Source: Myxococcus stipitatus DSM 14675 (GTDB taxonomy: Bacteria; Myxococcota; Myxococcia; Myxococcales; Myxococcaceae). Taken from it: a DNA stretch of 64,000 nt. The notes under the pieces were generated by a model that was not told where the DNA came from, made no database searches, and saw only the letters and a program-made list of their open reading frames with translations. The stretch covers positions 4,092,001 through 4,156,000 of the forward strand of contig NC_020126.1 in assembly GCF_000331735.1 (NCBI RefSeq), read 5' to 3'. Positions 34,335 through 42,982 of the stretch are shown here, in pieces; position 1 is the stretch's first letter; every line of letters starts with the position of its first letter. The position numbers and the translations under genes were made by a program.

Positions 34335-34690
34335 CGAGTCAGAACGGTGGCGACTCGGAGGAGGGCGTCCAACTCCTCTGCGTCCATCTTCCGTGCAAGG
34401 GCCAGGAGGCGGCGCAGCTCCGGGGTTTCGGCTTCGAGGACAGGGGGGCTCGTCGTCTTCTTGCCCCCTCCCTGCGGCACCATTCCCATCAAATCCTGCG
34501 GAGTGAGGCCCAGTGTTGTGGCGAGGCGGTGGAGGACGGGGACACTGGGCAGCACCTTCCCGCGTTCCAGGCGACCGTAGGCGGGTTCCACGAGACCCAC
34601 GCGCTCGGCAACTTCTCCGCGTGTCAGGCCCAGCTTCAACCGCACCTCTCGCGCTCGTGAGCCAATAGTGATTGCCAGGACTTCATTCAT
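34331..34690 (-). CDS. Xre-family transcriptional regulator
   Basis: 119 residues with an N-terminal helix-turn-helix (IGSRAREVRLKLGLTRGEVAERVGLVEPAYGRLERG) of the Xre/Cro type and an extra C-terminal helical region (ELRRLLALARKMDAEELDALL) likely used for dimerisation. It runs opposite to the flanking kinase genes. Within a prophage it could be the lysogenic repressor, but its distance from the divergent hub at 13 kb makes local control of the kinase-toxin genes equally possible. Its divergent spacing to the kinase (229 nt) leaves room for a promoter pair. Confidence 0.85.
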   Translation of the reverse strand: MNEVLAITIGSRAREVRLKLGLTRGEVAERVGLVEPAYGRLERGKVLPSVPVLHRLATTLGLTPQDLMGMVPQGGGKKTTSPPVLEAETPELRRLLALARKMDAEELDALLRVATVLTR

Positions 34691-34919
34691 GGGAGTTCCC
34701 CTTCATGGGTTGGGGGGATGGAAGAGGCTTGGTGCACGCGACCTTCATAGCGGGAGTGGATACCAGACATCCAGCGACTCATAATGAATGTCAGAGGTTC
34801 TCATCTGGAAAAGGGAGCAAAGAGAGGACTCCCTGCTGGGTAGTTCATCTGGTAGGTTCCTCTGCCAGTTGGGAGGGCGCGCACATGAGTGATGGCCGGG
34901 TGACTGGGAGACGGATGCT

Positions 34920-36761
34920 GTGAGGCAGAGAGAGCCTGTCCTCGCTGCGCTTGCGTCCGGTGTCCAGGTGATGGGCTACACGGTGGAGCGGCGCCTGGGG
35001 AGTGGCGGCTTTGGGGCTGTGTACCTCGCACGGTGTGAGGGACAGGCTTACGCGCTGAAGCTGTTGGACCTGGCGCGGGTGGGCGGTCGCGTCGAGCGCG
35101 AGGTGTCCATCCTCTTGCAGTTGAGCCACCCCAACGTGGTGGGCATTCACGGCTTCGGGAAGTGGCCTGTGGTGGCCCCGGAGTTCGGCGTCATCATCAT
35201 GGAGTACGTGGAAGGGCGGCAGTTGGACGTCTGGGCGTCCGAGGAGAACCCTTCCGCGCGGCAGGTAGCGCGCGTCATGCTGGATGTGGCTCGGGCGTTG
35301 GACGGAGCTCATGGAGCAGGGGTTCTGCACCGTGACGTGAAGGAGGCCAACGTCATGGTGCGCACCTCGGATGGTGCGGCCAAGCTGGTGGACTTCGGGG
35401 TGGGGGACTACGTGGGGGCTCCCGGCCTCACGGTGGATGTCCTTCCGCCCGGGACGCCGGAGTACCGCTCACCGGAAGCCTGGAGTTTCTTTCGCAAGAA
35501 TGCCCAGGTGTTGGGGGCAATCTACGCGCCGGGGCCCATGGATGACTTGTGGGCGCTGGGGGTGGCTCTCTATCAACTCCTCACGGGGAGGCCGCCCTTT
35601 GGCGGGGACAACTTCACGCTGGCGGACATCATCATCGCGCAAGAGGTGATGCCTCCGCGTCAGGTGAATGAGCGCGTGCCCTCGGCGCTGAGTGACGTGT
35701 GCATGAGTCTGCTGGAGAAGTCGCCAGCGGCAAGGATGCCGAGTGCCAGGGCCCTCTGTGTGGCGCTGGAGGATGCGCTGCGAGGTGCAGACCCGTCGTG
35801 GGATGTCCCGCTGTGTGATGCGTTCGGGGCAGACACGGCGACGACAGAGGGGGGGCGGGACAGCCTGGACAAGTGGTTGGAAGAGCCGCTGCACAGGCCG
35901 CGACGTGGGAAGAAGCTCCCGCAAGCGGTTCCGGCTATTGGGAAGGAGCAGGCGCCACCTCTAGAGGAACAGGCTCCGTCTCCGCCACGTCCACAGAGGG
36001 CTTCTCGCATTCTCCGAGGCCGAGGCGCGGCTGTCCTCGTGGGCCTCCTGGCGCTTGTCGCGGTGGTAATGGTGTGGACCTGGGGGACGCTGCGCGTTGC
36101 GGGAGCCGTGCCAGCCCGTCAGGAAGTAGCGCGGTCTGGGAGTTCGTCCCAAGCTGTCCAGGCCCCAGCCCCCTCCCCAGGGAAGGAGTCCACCCCTGTG
36201 GCCGTCGCTGCCCCTGCGATGCTTCCCGAGGCTACAACTGTGAAGATGGAGAAGACCGAGACCCCGACGCCACCGAAGCCCACGCGGAAGAGCGCGAGCA
36301 TCATGAGTAGGGCGCTCGTCGCGGTGGCCGCATGCACGGGTTTGGCATGCCCCGGCGTACAAGTGCGTCCGCCGCCACCTCCAGAGCCGTGTCCTGATGG
36401 CGCAGTCGCAGCGATGAAGGATCTGGACATTGGAATCGGAGATAGAGGTCACGCGGTCTTTAGTGGGGTTGGTGGCAAGGTTGTTTCCGTGCGTGACGGT
36501 CCAGTTCGGATGCGGCTGGCGGGCGACTGGGAGGATATGCCGGGGAATACAGTCCTGTCTGGCGAGCTGGTCGTGAGGGACAGAGTCTATGGTCGCCTCA
36601 CTTGGGCCACTCCGCCAAAGGGCAGGGGCTTTCCTGTGTGTTTGGAGGTCTATGAAGATGGTGGTGGTCGCGGGATGCCACGAGAAGGTGGTGACGATTC
36701 CGATTCCAGCGCCAGAATCTTCTCTTCCGCTCGCGTGAAAGCGGTGAGCGAGTTTGAGTGA
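34920..36761 (+). CDS. Transmembrane Ser/Thr protein kinase with C-terminal extracytoplasmic domain
   Basis: 613 residues from GTG 34920 (an ATG at 34971 is the alternative). All kinase motifs are intact: GSGGFG loop (27-32), ALKLLD with Lys47, LHRDVKEANV (His137-Asp139), VDFG with Asp158, and GTPEYRSPEAW. After a Pro-rich linker a transmembrane helix (VLVGLLALVAVVMVWTWG, about 361-378) leads to a second Pro/Thr-rich linker, a hydrophobic Cys-containing segment (AACTGLACPG) and a ~125-residue beta-rich domain. Eukaryotic-like kinases of this design are common in myxobacteria. It overlaps the reading frame before the DUF2381-type gene. Confidence 0.87.
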   Translation: MRQREPVLAALASGVQVMGYTVERRLGSGGFGAVYLARCEGQAYALKLLDLARVGGRVEREVSILLQLSHPNVVGIHGFGKWPVVAPEFGVIIMEYVEGRQLDVWASEENPSARQVARVMLDVARALDGAHGAGVLHRDVKEANVMVRTSDGAAKLVDFGVGDYVGAPGLTVDVLPPGTPEYRSPEAWSFFRKNAQVLGAIYAPGPMDDLWALGVALYQLLTGRPPFGGDNFTLADIIIAQEVMPPRQVNERVPSALSDVCMSLLEKSPAARMPSARALCVALEDALRGADPSWDVPLCDAFGADTATTEGGRDSLDKWLEEPLHRPRRGKKLPQAVPAIGKEQAPPLEEQAPSPPRPQRASRILRGRGAAVLVGLLALVAVVMVWTWGTLRVAGAVPARQEVARSGSSSQAVQAPAPSPGKESTPVAVAAPAMLPEATTVKMEKTETPTPPKPTRKSASIMSRALVAVAACTGLACPGVQVRPPPPPEPCPDGAVAAMKDLDIGIGDRGHAVFSGVGGKVVSVRDGPVRMRLAGDWEDMPGNTVLSGELVVRDRVYGRLTWATPPKGRGFPVCLEVYEDGGGRGMPREGGDDSDSSARIFSSARVKAVSEFE

Positions 36762-36811
36762 CGCATCTTGTGGGCGGGATTGAGAACGTCCAGGGGAGGG
36801 GTGGCGCTAGA

Positions 36812-37726
36812 GTGACTTCCAGCTTGAGAGTCATACTCTTGGGGCTTTTCATTGCGTCTGGCAGTTTGGCTGCGCAGCCCCAGCAATTGGCTACGGCGAT
36901 AGGGGCTCGCCGCATCGAGTTGATGCCTGACTCCGAGGGCACCGTTGCAGAGGTGATGGTAAGCCCCGGACTCTCCACGATGCTCCTTTTCGACTCTCCG
37001 TTGTCGAGAGAAGGGCTTGAGTTAGAGGGACGTGGGCGGTTTGCTCTTGTGGATGTGGGGCATTCAACTATTCGAGTAGTTCCGTCTGCGCAGTTTGGAG
37101 TTGGTGAGTCATTCCAGATGTCAGTGGTATTTCAGGATGGGGCGTCTCCCGTGAGGGCTCGATTCCTCTTGCGCGTCCATCCTGCAAAAGCGGACGTCGT
37201 AGTTGAAGTGTTTCGGGGGAAGAGAACCATCGAGACCTATCAACAAGAGGCGAGAGAAGCTCGTGCGGAGGCCATGCGCTGCCAAGAGGAGAATGTGCGT
37301 CTCCGTGCCGAGCGGGTGATGCCCGGAGGTCTTGCCGGTTTGGTGTCCACTGATGCCATGGATGATGCCGGGGTGCTTGGACGGGTATTGACTAAGTCAG
37401 TCTCGAAAGCCGCTGGGAATGTACTCTTGCTAGAGTACGTCAAGGCGTATCGGGCGGCTCGGCGCGCAGTGTTGGATGTGCGCCTCTTTGCGCCCGATGG
37501 CGTGAAGCCATGGCTGGCGAAAGGCGCTGCCGTCAGGGATAGGACTGGCGAAGATGTGAAGGTGCTGCACATCTGGCAGAGCGCGTCAATTCTGGCGGGT
37601 GAGTCTGGGCGTGTCGTTGTTGAGTTTGAAGTCTCCCAGGAAATGGCCAGTGGGCCTTTCTCGCTAAAGCTATGGGAGGCAGATGGTCCTCGAACCGTGG
37701 CGCTTGGCAACATAGCCCTGCCCTGA
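36812..37726 (+). CDS. DUF2381-family exported protein (SitB-like)
   Basis: 304 residues from GTG 36812, preceded by GGAGGGGTGG and starting a signal peptide (LRVILLGLFIASGSLAAQ); a longer start at 36758 would bury the signal. The body has the pattern of the myxobacterial paralogous family DUF2381/TIGR02268: RRIELMPDSEG, STMLLFDSPLSREGLELEGRGRF, FLLRVHPAKADVVVEVFRG, and the coiled segment EAREARAEAMRCQEEN. Members are often found next to kinases and Sit-type toxins. Here the toxin gene follows 130 nt downstream, so it may help export or deliver it, by analogy with sitBAI loci. That role is inferred. Confidence 0.75.
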   Translation: MTSSLRVILLGLFIASGSLAAQPQQLATAIGARRIELMPDSEGTVAEVMVSPGLSTMLLFDSPLSREGLELEGRGRFALVDVGHSTIRVVPSAQFGVGESFQMSVVFQDGASPVRARFLLRVHPAKADVVVEVFRGKRTIETYQQEAREARAEAMRCQEENVRLRAERVMPGGLAGLVSTDAMDDAGVLGRVLTKSVSKAAGNVLLLEYVKAYRAARRAVLDVRLFAPDGVKPWLAKGAAVRDRTGEDVKVLHIWQSASILAGESGRVVVEFEVSQEMASGPFSLKLWEADGPRTVALGNIALP

Positions 37727-37856
37727 TGCGTTGCGGGGCAATGTCGGCGTGACGCTGTAAGATTCCGCCGAACTGTCTATTCCGCATAGACCTGTCAGAC
37801 GCGAATGCCAGCATGCCCCCGTTTGCCTTCTCCTGAAGGAAGGCAGGGGGTGAGGA

Positions 37857-39431
37857 ATGCGTGCTGGCCTTTGGATGCTTTGCGCTGCCCTCTTTGCCAC
37901 GGGCTGCGCGGGGGTTGACGCGTCCACTCGCAGAACCACCTTCCAGCAACGAGGTGCGGTGCCTGGAGAAGATGGGGCGGACGCCCGAGCGGATGACGAG
38001 AGCGACTCGCAAGGGGAGGCGGAGGAGCCTTCATCCAGGCCCTTACGTTACCGTCACCCGGAGTTGAGGGAAGCGACTCGCGTGGGGCCCGCGCGAAGGC
38101 CGCGAAGTGATGCGTTCGATGCGTTGCTTCGAGCGGCAGGGTTGGAGGAACAGGACTCCCGCCCTGTTGCGGGCAGCTCGCTCACCCCAACCCATGCGGC
38201 GCGGCTGCTGAACGTGCTGCTGCGCAGGGACGTGACGCTGGGGCAGTTCCCGGCCCGTGTCGCAGTGGGCTTCATGCTGCGCGAGGTTCTGGCCACAGGC
38301 GAGGTGTCGCGGGCCGAACTTGTGCGGCGGGTCGAGCGCTTCTCCCACGTCGCGGTGCTCCGACCTGACGGGTGTCTCGCCTGGGTGCTGTCGGGTCGGA
38401 CGCAACAGCGAGTCGGGGAGGTCGAGTGGGAGGACGGAGCCTTCCGCGCGGGCTTGTTCGAGTTGGGCGTCTTCTACTCGGGAAAGGGAGGTGTCTTCCG
38501 GCAACTGAACTCGCGGCTGGAGGAAGTGCGAGGAGGGGCCTACGCGGACGTCCATGACGACGCGGACTACCTGAGTCGTTCACTGGATGGTGCCGAAGAG
38601 GCATTCGTCGGGCTGGCCCTCGCAGTGGGGAAGTTCTTCTCGTCCACCCATGAGGAGAACCTCGAAGCATTCCGACAGATGCCCGCTGCCGTGGTGGCTC
38701 TCATCAAGTCGTCGCCCGAGTACCTGGAGCGATTCCGCTACATGACGCGCGGCGAGCAGATTCAGGCTGTTTCCAGGATGGTGACGAACGTCATTGCCAC
38801 CTGGGGGACCGCATCCACCACGACGCGCACGTTACAAGGGGCCGCGCTGGCCACGGCAGAAGTCCCGGTGCTCTCGGTGTCAGCACAAGGCGCGCTTGCC
38901 CTGGAGCGCGTGGCCGTGCCGGTAGGCCGAACTGCGGCGGTGCTGAGCGGGGGGCCCGGAGCGGCCATCATCCTTCAGCGGGCGGGCACGGAAGCGAAGC
39001 AGGGTGGACCGGCGAAGGAGCCCGGTGAATGGGGCCCGTCCGAGGAGAAGGGCGCGTCTGCGCGTGCCCGGGCCTATCAGGAACAAATCTCGGGCCGTTC
39101 CTACGATGATGCCTACTGGGTCGGAGGCGTTGGGAGGAAGAGCGGTGGGACGAAGTTCGATGGCTTCGAGGATGGAGTGCTACTGGAGGCCAAAGGACCC
39201 GGCTACGCTGAGTTCTTCGAGACCAACTTGACCCCTAAAGGTTGGTTCGAGGCATCAGGAAAGGCCAGGGACCTCGTTGACCAAGCCCTACGACAAATCG
39301 GCAAAGTCAAGGGCAAGGGGATTCCCATCGAGTGGCATATCGCGGAGAAGCATGCAGCCGATGCCATCCGGAAACTCCTCAGGAGCAACAATGCCAGGGA
39401 GATTTCCATCATCCACACTCCCGCGCTCTGA
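37857..39431 (+). CDS. Lipoprotein toxin with C-terminal Tox-REase-5 nuclease (SitA-like)
   Basis: 524 residues with a lipoprotein signal (LCAALFATGC, Cys17). Residues ~40-405 form a long delivery region without recognised catalytic motifs, including the hydrophobic Ala/Val-rich part around 310-375. The last ~115 residues match the Tox-REase-5 restriction-endonuclease fold: SYDDAYWVGG, TKFDGF with Asp, LLEAKGPGY (Glu-x-Lys), then helix ARDLVDQALRQIG and IEWHIAEKHAADAI. Lipoprotein toxins of this architecture are transferred between Myxococcus cells by outer-membrane exchange. The immunity gene follows 13 nt downstream. Start ATG 37857 has GGGGGTGAGGA before it. Confidence 0.85.
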   Translation: MRAGLWMLCAALFATGCAGVDASTRRTTFQQRGAVPGEDGADARADDESDSQGEAEEPSSRPLRYRHPELREATRVGPARRPRSDAFDALLRAAGLEEQDSRPVAGSSLTPTHAARLLNVLLRRDVTLGQFPARVAVGFMLREVLATGEVSRAELVRRVERFSHVAVLRPDGCLAWVLSGRTQQRVGEVEWEDGAFRAGLFELGVFYSGKGGVFRQLNSRLEEVRGGAYADVHDDADYLSRSLDGAEEAFVGLALAVGKFFSSTHEENLEAFRQMPAAVVALIKSSPEYLERFRYMTRGEQIQAVSRMVTNVIATWGTASTTTRTLQGAALATAEVPVLSVSAQGALALERVAVPVGRTAAVLSGGPGAAIILQRAGTEAKQGGPAKEPGEWGPSEEKGASARARAYQEQISGRSYDDAYWVGGVGRKSGGTKFDGFEDGVLLEAKGPGYAEFFETNLTPKGWFEASGKARDLVDQALRQIGKVKGKGIPIEWHIAEKHAADAIRKLLRSNNAREISIIHTPAL

Positions 39432-39443
39432 GCAGAGGACCGC

Positions 39444-40208
39444 GTGACCACCAAGCCCGAGCCCGAGTCCCACCTTGAGACCTACTACGCTGGTGCCTAC
39501 TGGGGCCCGCGTAAAGAGTCTCCCGACGAGTGCGCCCGACGCGGCGTGTCGTTCCTCAATCTAGTGGCCGCATGTGACCCACTCCTTGCGCACTGGAACA
39601 AGATCCCGAAGCCGCGCGGGCGTGGACGTAAGACACCCCTTATGCCTCCTGACCTCGCGACGCTCACTGAGGCGTTCGGGCGCGGAGTCAACCGGGAACC
39701 TGGTGGGCCTGGCATCGAAGACCTAGGTTTGACCGTCGAGGCATACAACGATGGCTCCGGCCAGGACTTCGCGCACTTGCGGATGCACGTTGGGAGCTAT
39801 GCAGAAGGCATGTCCAATGCGTGCGTTCTGTCTCTACCTTCTAAGGGAGAGGGCGCTGAGCGAATCCTGACGGCGCCCGTGCTGACCGAGGTGGTTCGAG
39901 GCATGGTGCTGGCCTGGGAACCTGACTGGGCGGTGGCCATGTCTGAGTCGCACCGGGATATGGACGAAAAAGCCGACTCTGTCGATGCGTGGACAGGTTG
40001 GGTGACGTACCTCGCACGTCATCGTGGCACGGTTCCTCCGCTGCCTGCTCCGGTACGCATCGAGCGGGTAGAGGACCGAGGGACGCTCATCATCCTCTCC
40101 CCCGAGCGCTTCACGGTCAGTGACTCCGAACATGTGGCGCTGGCTGCGCGGGTGCGGGAGCTGCTCTACCGGGCGGGACTCTTGAAGCTGCTTCGGTCTC
40201 GACCGTAG
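39444..40208 (+). CDS. Imm52-family immunity protein (SitI-like)
   Basis: 254 residues from GTG 39444. The opening LETYYAGAYWGPRKESPDECARR, SFLNLVAACDPLLAHW, and the end RIERVEDRGTLIILSPERFTVSDSEHV match the Imm52 immunity family, which is known to pair with Tox-REase-5 toxins. It directly follows the toxin gene, so the pair is self-consistent. It should be cytoplasmic and bind the nuclease domain. A strong hairpin 58 nt downstream ends the unit. It is the last gene before the attachment site. Confidence 0.85.
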   Translation: MTTKPEPESHLETYYAGAYWGPRKESPDECARRGVSFLNLVAACDPLLAHWNKIPKPRGRGRKTPLMPPDLATLTEAFGRGVNREPGGPGIEDLGLTVEAYNDGSGQDFAHLRMHVGSYAEGMSNACVLSLPSKGEGAERILTAPVLTEVVRGMVLAWEPDWAVAMSESHRDMDEKADSVDAWTGWVTYLARHRGTVPPLPAPVRIERVEDRGTLIILSPERFTVSDSEHVALAARVRELLYRAGLLKLLRSRP

Positions 40209-40265
40209 GGGCACTCGGCCCCTGTCGTCCGGAGGGTCGGGCCCTTCGCCTATTGCCCCCATATA

Positions 40266-40301
40266 GCCCCTCCCCAGCGGAATCAGGTGGTGGGGAGGGG
40301 C
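40266..40301 (+). terminator. Hairpin downstream of the immunity gene
   Basis: GCCCCTCCCCA and TGGGGAGGGGC form a perfect 11-bp stem around a 14-nt loop. No long U-run follows, but position between the immunity gene and the attachment site suggests a terminator at the phage end. Confidence 0.6.
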
Positions 40302-40386
40302 ACAGGGCGGGACGGCCGCTGACCGAAATCCCCTGTAAAATCGCGGGTCAAGGCGATCCTGGCTCGGGATTGGGTTGCTCGGCACA

Positions 40387-40414
40387 GCGGGTTCGAATCC
40401 CGCCCTGGGCAACC
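40387..40414 (+). other. Prophage attachment site (tRNA 3'-end fragment)
   Basis: GCGGG-TTCGAAT-CCCGC is a complete tRNA T arm, followed by CCTGGGC (3' acceptor strand), discriminator A and ACC. No D arm, anticodon arm or matching 5' acceptor GCCCAGG is found upstream, so this is a tRNA 3' end only. This is what integration into a tRNA gene leaves at the distal end. The identical core should be found at the other prophage end, left of the window, with the intact tRNA. Confidence 0.8.
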
Positions 40415-40420
40415 CGAAAG

Positions 40421-40453
40421 AGCCTCCAAGTCCTAGTGACTTGGGGGCTTTTT
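40421..40453 (+). terminator. Rho-independent terminator of the displaced tRNA
   Basis: AGCCTCCAAG pairs with CTTGGGGGCT (one G-T pair) around a 9-nt loop and is followed by TTTTT. It lies 7 nt after the tRNA fragment and should be the original host terminator of the tRNA gene. Confidence 0.8.
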
Positions 40454-40827
40454 CATTTTCGACGCAGGGCTCGCTGCGCGGCTGTATCGCCGGCGTGCCC
40501 TGGGGCTCGCTGCATCCCGCGTCCTGCTTCGTGTTCGCGACGCTGCGTGCCGTGGCCCGATGTTTCATGCGGACCTGCGACGAGGCTCACGGCCAGCCGC
40601 TTCAGCCGCGAAGTGATGGCTTGAGTCTCGAGCAGGAGGGCGAGTCGACCGCGGCTCGGTGGTGTCCGTGCCTGACAGGGTCGCCTGCGCCACGTGCTGC
40701 ACGACACTTGAGCAGACCGGGCGGGCGCTGCTCGAGTGCCTTGCCCATTCGCCTCTCCAACAGGCTCCCCAGGTGGAGGAGGGCAACTTCTCCTGGGGAG
40801 CTGGGTGGAGGCGCTGGGGCTCCGGGC
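40454..40827 (+). other. Non-coding flank after attachment site
   Basis: About 370 bp with no gene I can support; long open frames cross it on both strands but only as GC-rich shadows. It separates the prophage end from the convergent glycosyltransferase gene. Confidence 0.4.
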
Positions 40828-42498
40828 CTACTCCGGCAGCGGAATGGTGGCGCGCTCCGGCTGCATCGACCCGAGGAGCGGCCGGAGTCGCTCGGCCACG
40901 TCCGAGCGCAGGCTGACCATCATCTGATGGGTGGTTGCGCCCTGGGGCCGCAGGACGTCGTAGCTCTCGTAGGTGGCGTTGAAGTCCCCCTCGAAGCCTG
41001 CCCTGAAGCGCGACAGGTGGAAGAAGCCGGAGTGCACGATGTAGACCGCCGGCCGGACCTGGCGCGCGGTGTAGACGTAGTCCCGTCGGCCATAGATGTC
41101 GCGCAGGGTTCCGTGGTGGGCGAGGTGCTCATCCGTGAGACCCAGGAAGTCGTGGACGTAGGTCTCCGGAAGCTCGATGCCCAGCATGCCGATTCCTTCC
41201 CCCGCCACCACGTCGCCCTGCTGCAGGCCCCCGCGGAGCGCACGGGCGATGATCTCGTAAGCCTTGGCGGGCTGGCCCAGCTCCCATTGCATGTTCGGGA
41301 AGAAGTGGAGCTGCGATGCCCCCACGTAGAGCCCGAAGCTCGCCGCCGCGGCCAACGCAATCCCCGCCACCGGCCGAAGGTTCGCCTTCATCCGCTGGAG
41401 CCTGCCGCCCAGGAAGCCCAGGCCCGCCGCGGCGGGAAACATCATGAAGGGGGCGTACATGGTCAGCAGTCGGAAGTGCAGCATCCAATCTCCCCCCTGG
41501 AGCAGGATGAGGAGCGCGGCACCGATCGCCGTCAGTCCGCCCAGCCAGGCCCAGAGTGCACGGGGCGCGGTGATGAGGCCCAAGACGGACAGGACGACGA
41601 GGAGCGGGTTCGTGAGGAAGAATCCTCGGAGGTAGATCGCACCGAAACGCGCGTTCCAGAGCAGCTCGGGGACGTTCGTGAGGTTGACGGCCTTCGCGGC
41701 CACGCTGTTGGGGAGCGGGTGTCCGTAGAACAGCAGGCGCCAGGCGGTCACGGCGCCGATGATGGCCCCCCACCCGAGGGCCATTCGCAACACATCCTGC
41801 TTGATCCAGCGAAGGTCGTCCGACCGCGCCCGATCCGCCAGGAAACGGAAGATGACGCAGAGCGGGAGCAGCGCGGCGGATTCAGGGCGGGTCGTGAAGA
41901 GGAGTCCTCCCAAGAGGGCGGGGACGAGGGGCTGGCGGCGCGTGAGCACCGCGCCCGCTGTCTCGACCAGAAGCAGGCTGAAGAGCCCCGCCTCGAGTCC
42001 ATTCACGGCATTGACATAGTAGCCAGGGAAGAGGGCGACCAGCAGGGCCGCTCCCCATGCCGCATGCTCGGACACGCCCAGCCTGACGAGGAATCGCCAG
42101 GAGCGCAGCACCGCGGTCGCCGCGAGCGTTCCTCCGAGGATGCTGCAGAAGAGATCCACTCGGATGCCGAGCGCCAAGGGAACGGCCGAGATGAGCGTCC
42201 AGAGGAGGTTGGTGAACCCCTCGACGCGTTCCACCGCGTTGTAGACGAGCCCGTGCCCGTGGAGGAGGTTCCACGCGTGGCGGTAGCTGATGTAGGCGTC
42301 ATCCACGATTTCCTTCGGGGAGAACGCGAGCAGAATCAAAGGAAGGACACACAACGCCGCGCCGCGGGCGAGCGTCATGAGCTGTGCGCCGCGAGCAGGG
42401 GGATGGCTCGCGCCAGGGAGCACCGTCGGAGGTGGCGCGATGTCCTGCTGGGACGAGGGTGGCGCCGCACTGGGCTCGACCGAGGCACCTGTGCTCAT
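40828..42498 (-). CDS. Polytopic membrane glycosyltransferase (GT-C type)
   Basis: 556 residues with about ten transmembrane helices between residues 45 and 390 and a soluble C-terminal part. The first extracytoplasmic loop carries EIVDDAYISYRHAWNLLHGHGLVYN, with the Asp-Asp pair typical of lipid-sugar-dependent GT-C enzymes, followed by VEGFTNLLW; related proteins include AftB-like arabinosyltransferases. It should add a sugar to a cell-surface polymer using a polyprenyl-phosphate donor. Sugar and acceptor cannot be told. It is the first host gene next to the prophage and has no obvious operon partner. Confidence 0.75.
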   Translation of the reverse strand: MSTGASVEPSAAPPSSQQDIAPPPTVLPGASHPPARGAQLMTLARGAALCVLPLILLAFSPKEIVDDAYISYRHAWNLLHGHGLVYNAVERVEGFTNLLWTLISAVPLALGIRVDLFCSILGGTLAATAVLRSWRFLVRLGVSEHAAWGAALLVALFPGYYVNAVNGLEAGLFSLLLVETAGAVLTRRQPLVPALLGGLLFTTRPESAALLPLCVIFRFLADRARSDDLRWIKQDVLRMALGWGAIIGAVTAWRLLFYGHPLPNSVAAKAVNLTNVPELLWNARFGAIYLRGFFLTNPLLVVLSVLGLITAPRALWAWLGGLTAIGAALLILLQGGDWMLHFRLLTMYAPFMMFPAAAGLGFLGGRLQRMKANLRPVAGIALAAAASFGLYVGASQLHFFPNMQWELGQPAKAYEIIARALRGGLQQGDVVAGEGIGMLGIELPETYVHDFLGLTDEHLAHHGTLRDIYGRRDYVYTARQVRPAVYIVHSGFFHLSRFRAGFEGDFNATYESYDVLRPQGATTHQMMVSLRSDVAERLRPLLGSMQPERATIPLPE

Positions 42499-42982
42499 AC
42501 GGAGCCTCGAATCAGGCAGGAGGTTCTGGACGGCGGTGTCCGTGAATGGCCCTCAATGTCCGCGCTGCTTCGCACGGACACTTCGGAAGTGACTGGCATG
42601 CTGCACATCAGTGCTCCCCTTTCGTCGGCGGCAGTATGCCCGGACCGCCTCTGATCGCGTCGGGGTGCTTGTCGGCTGGGCTGGATTTTCCGGGAGCAGC
42701 AGGTGAGGCAGGGAGAAGCGCTCGGCGGTCAGCACGCCTCTCGAGAGGCGCCCACACTGTACGTGTGATGGAATGCCAACTGCGCGGAGGGGCTGTTGGA
42801 CCCTGCGTCCCCGCTTCGGGGCGCTCCTGGATGACTCTCCAGGCGGGCTCGACGGAAGGCGCCACCCAGACCAGGTAGGCGCGCCTTCCGCGAGGAGCTC
42901 TCAATCACGCCCCGCCCACGCAGGGGCTGGGGCTGTACTCAGGGGGACGCGTTGCAGATGCCCCCCTGTGGCGATGGCCGAC
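42499..42982 (-). other. Intergenic stretch without a supported gene
   Basis: About 480 bp between the glycosyltransferase and the lipoprotein gene. I see only short GC-rich shadow frames, no clear hairpin terminator and no repeat. It should hold the promoter of the glycosyltransferase. Confidence 0.4.

Noticed and set aside
40330-40414. A complete tRNA gene
   Set aside because: Only the T arm and 3' acceptor strand are present; no cloverleaf can be completed upstream.
40375-42654. A 759-codon open frame on the plus strand
   Set aside because: It is the antisense shadow of the membrane glycosyltransferase gene and has low-complexity, Arg/Glu/His-rich content without domains.
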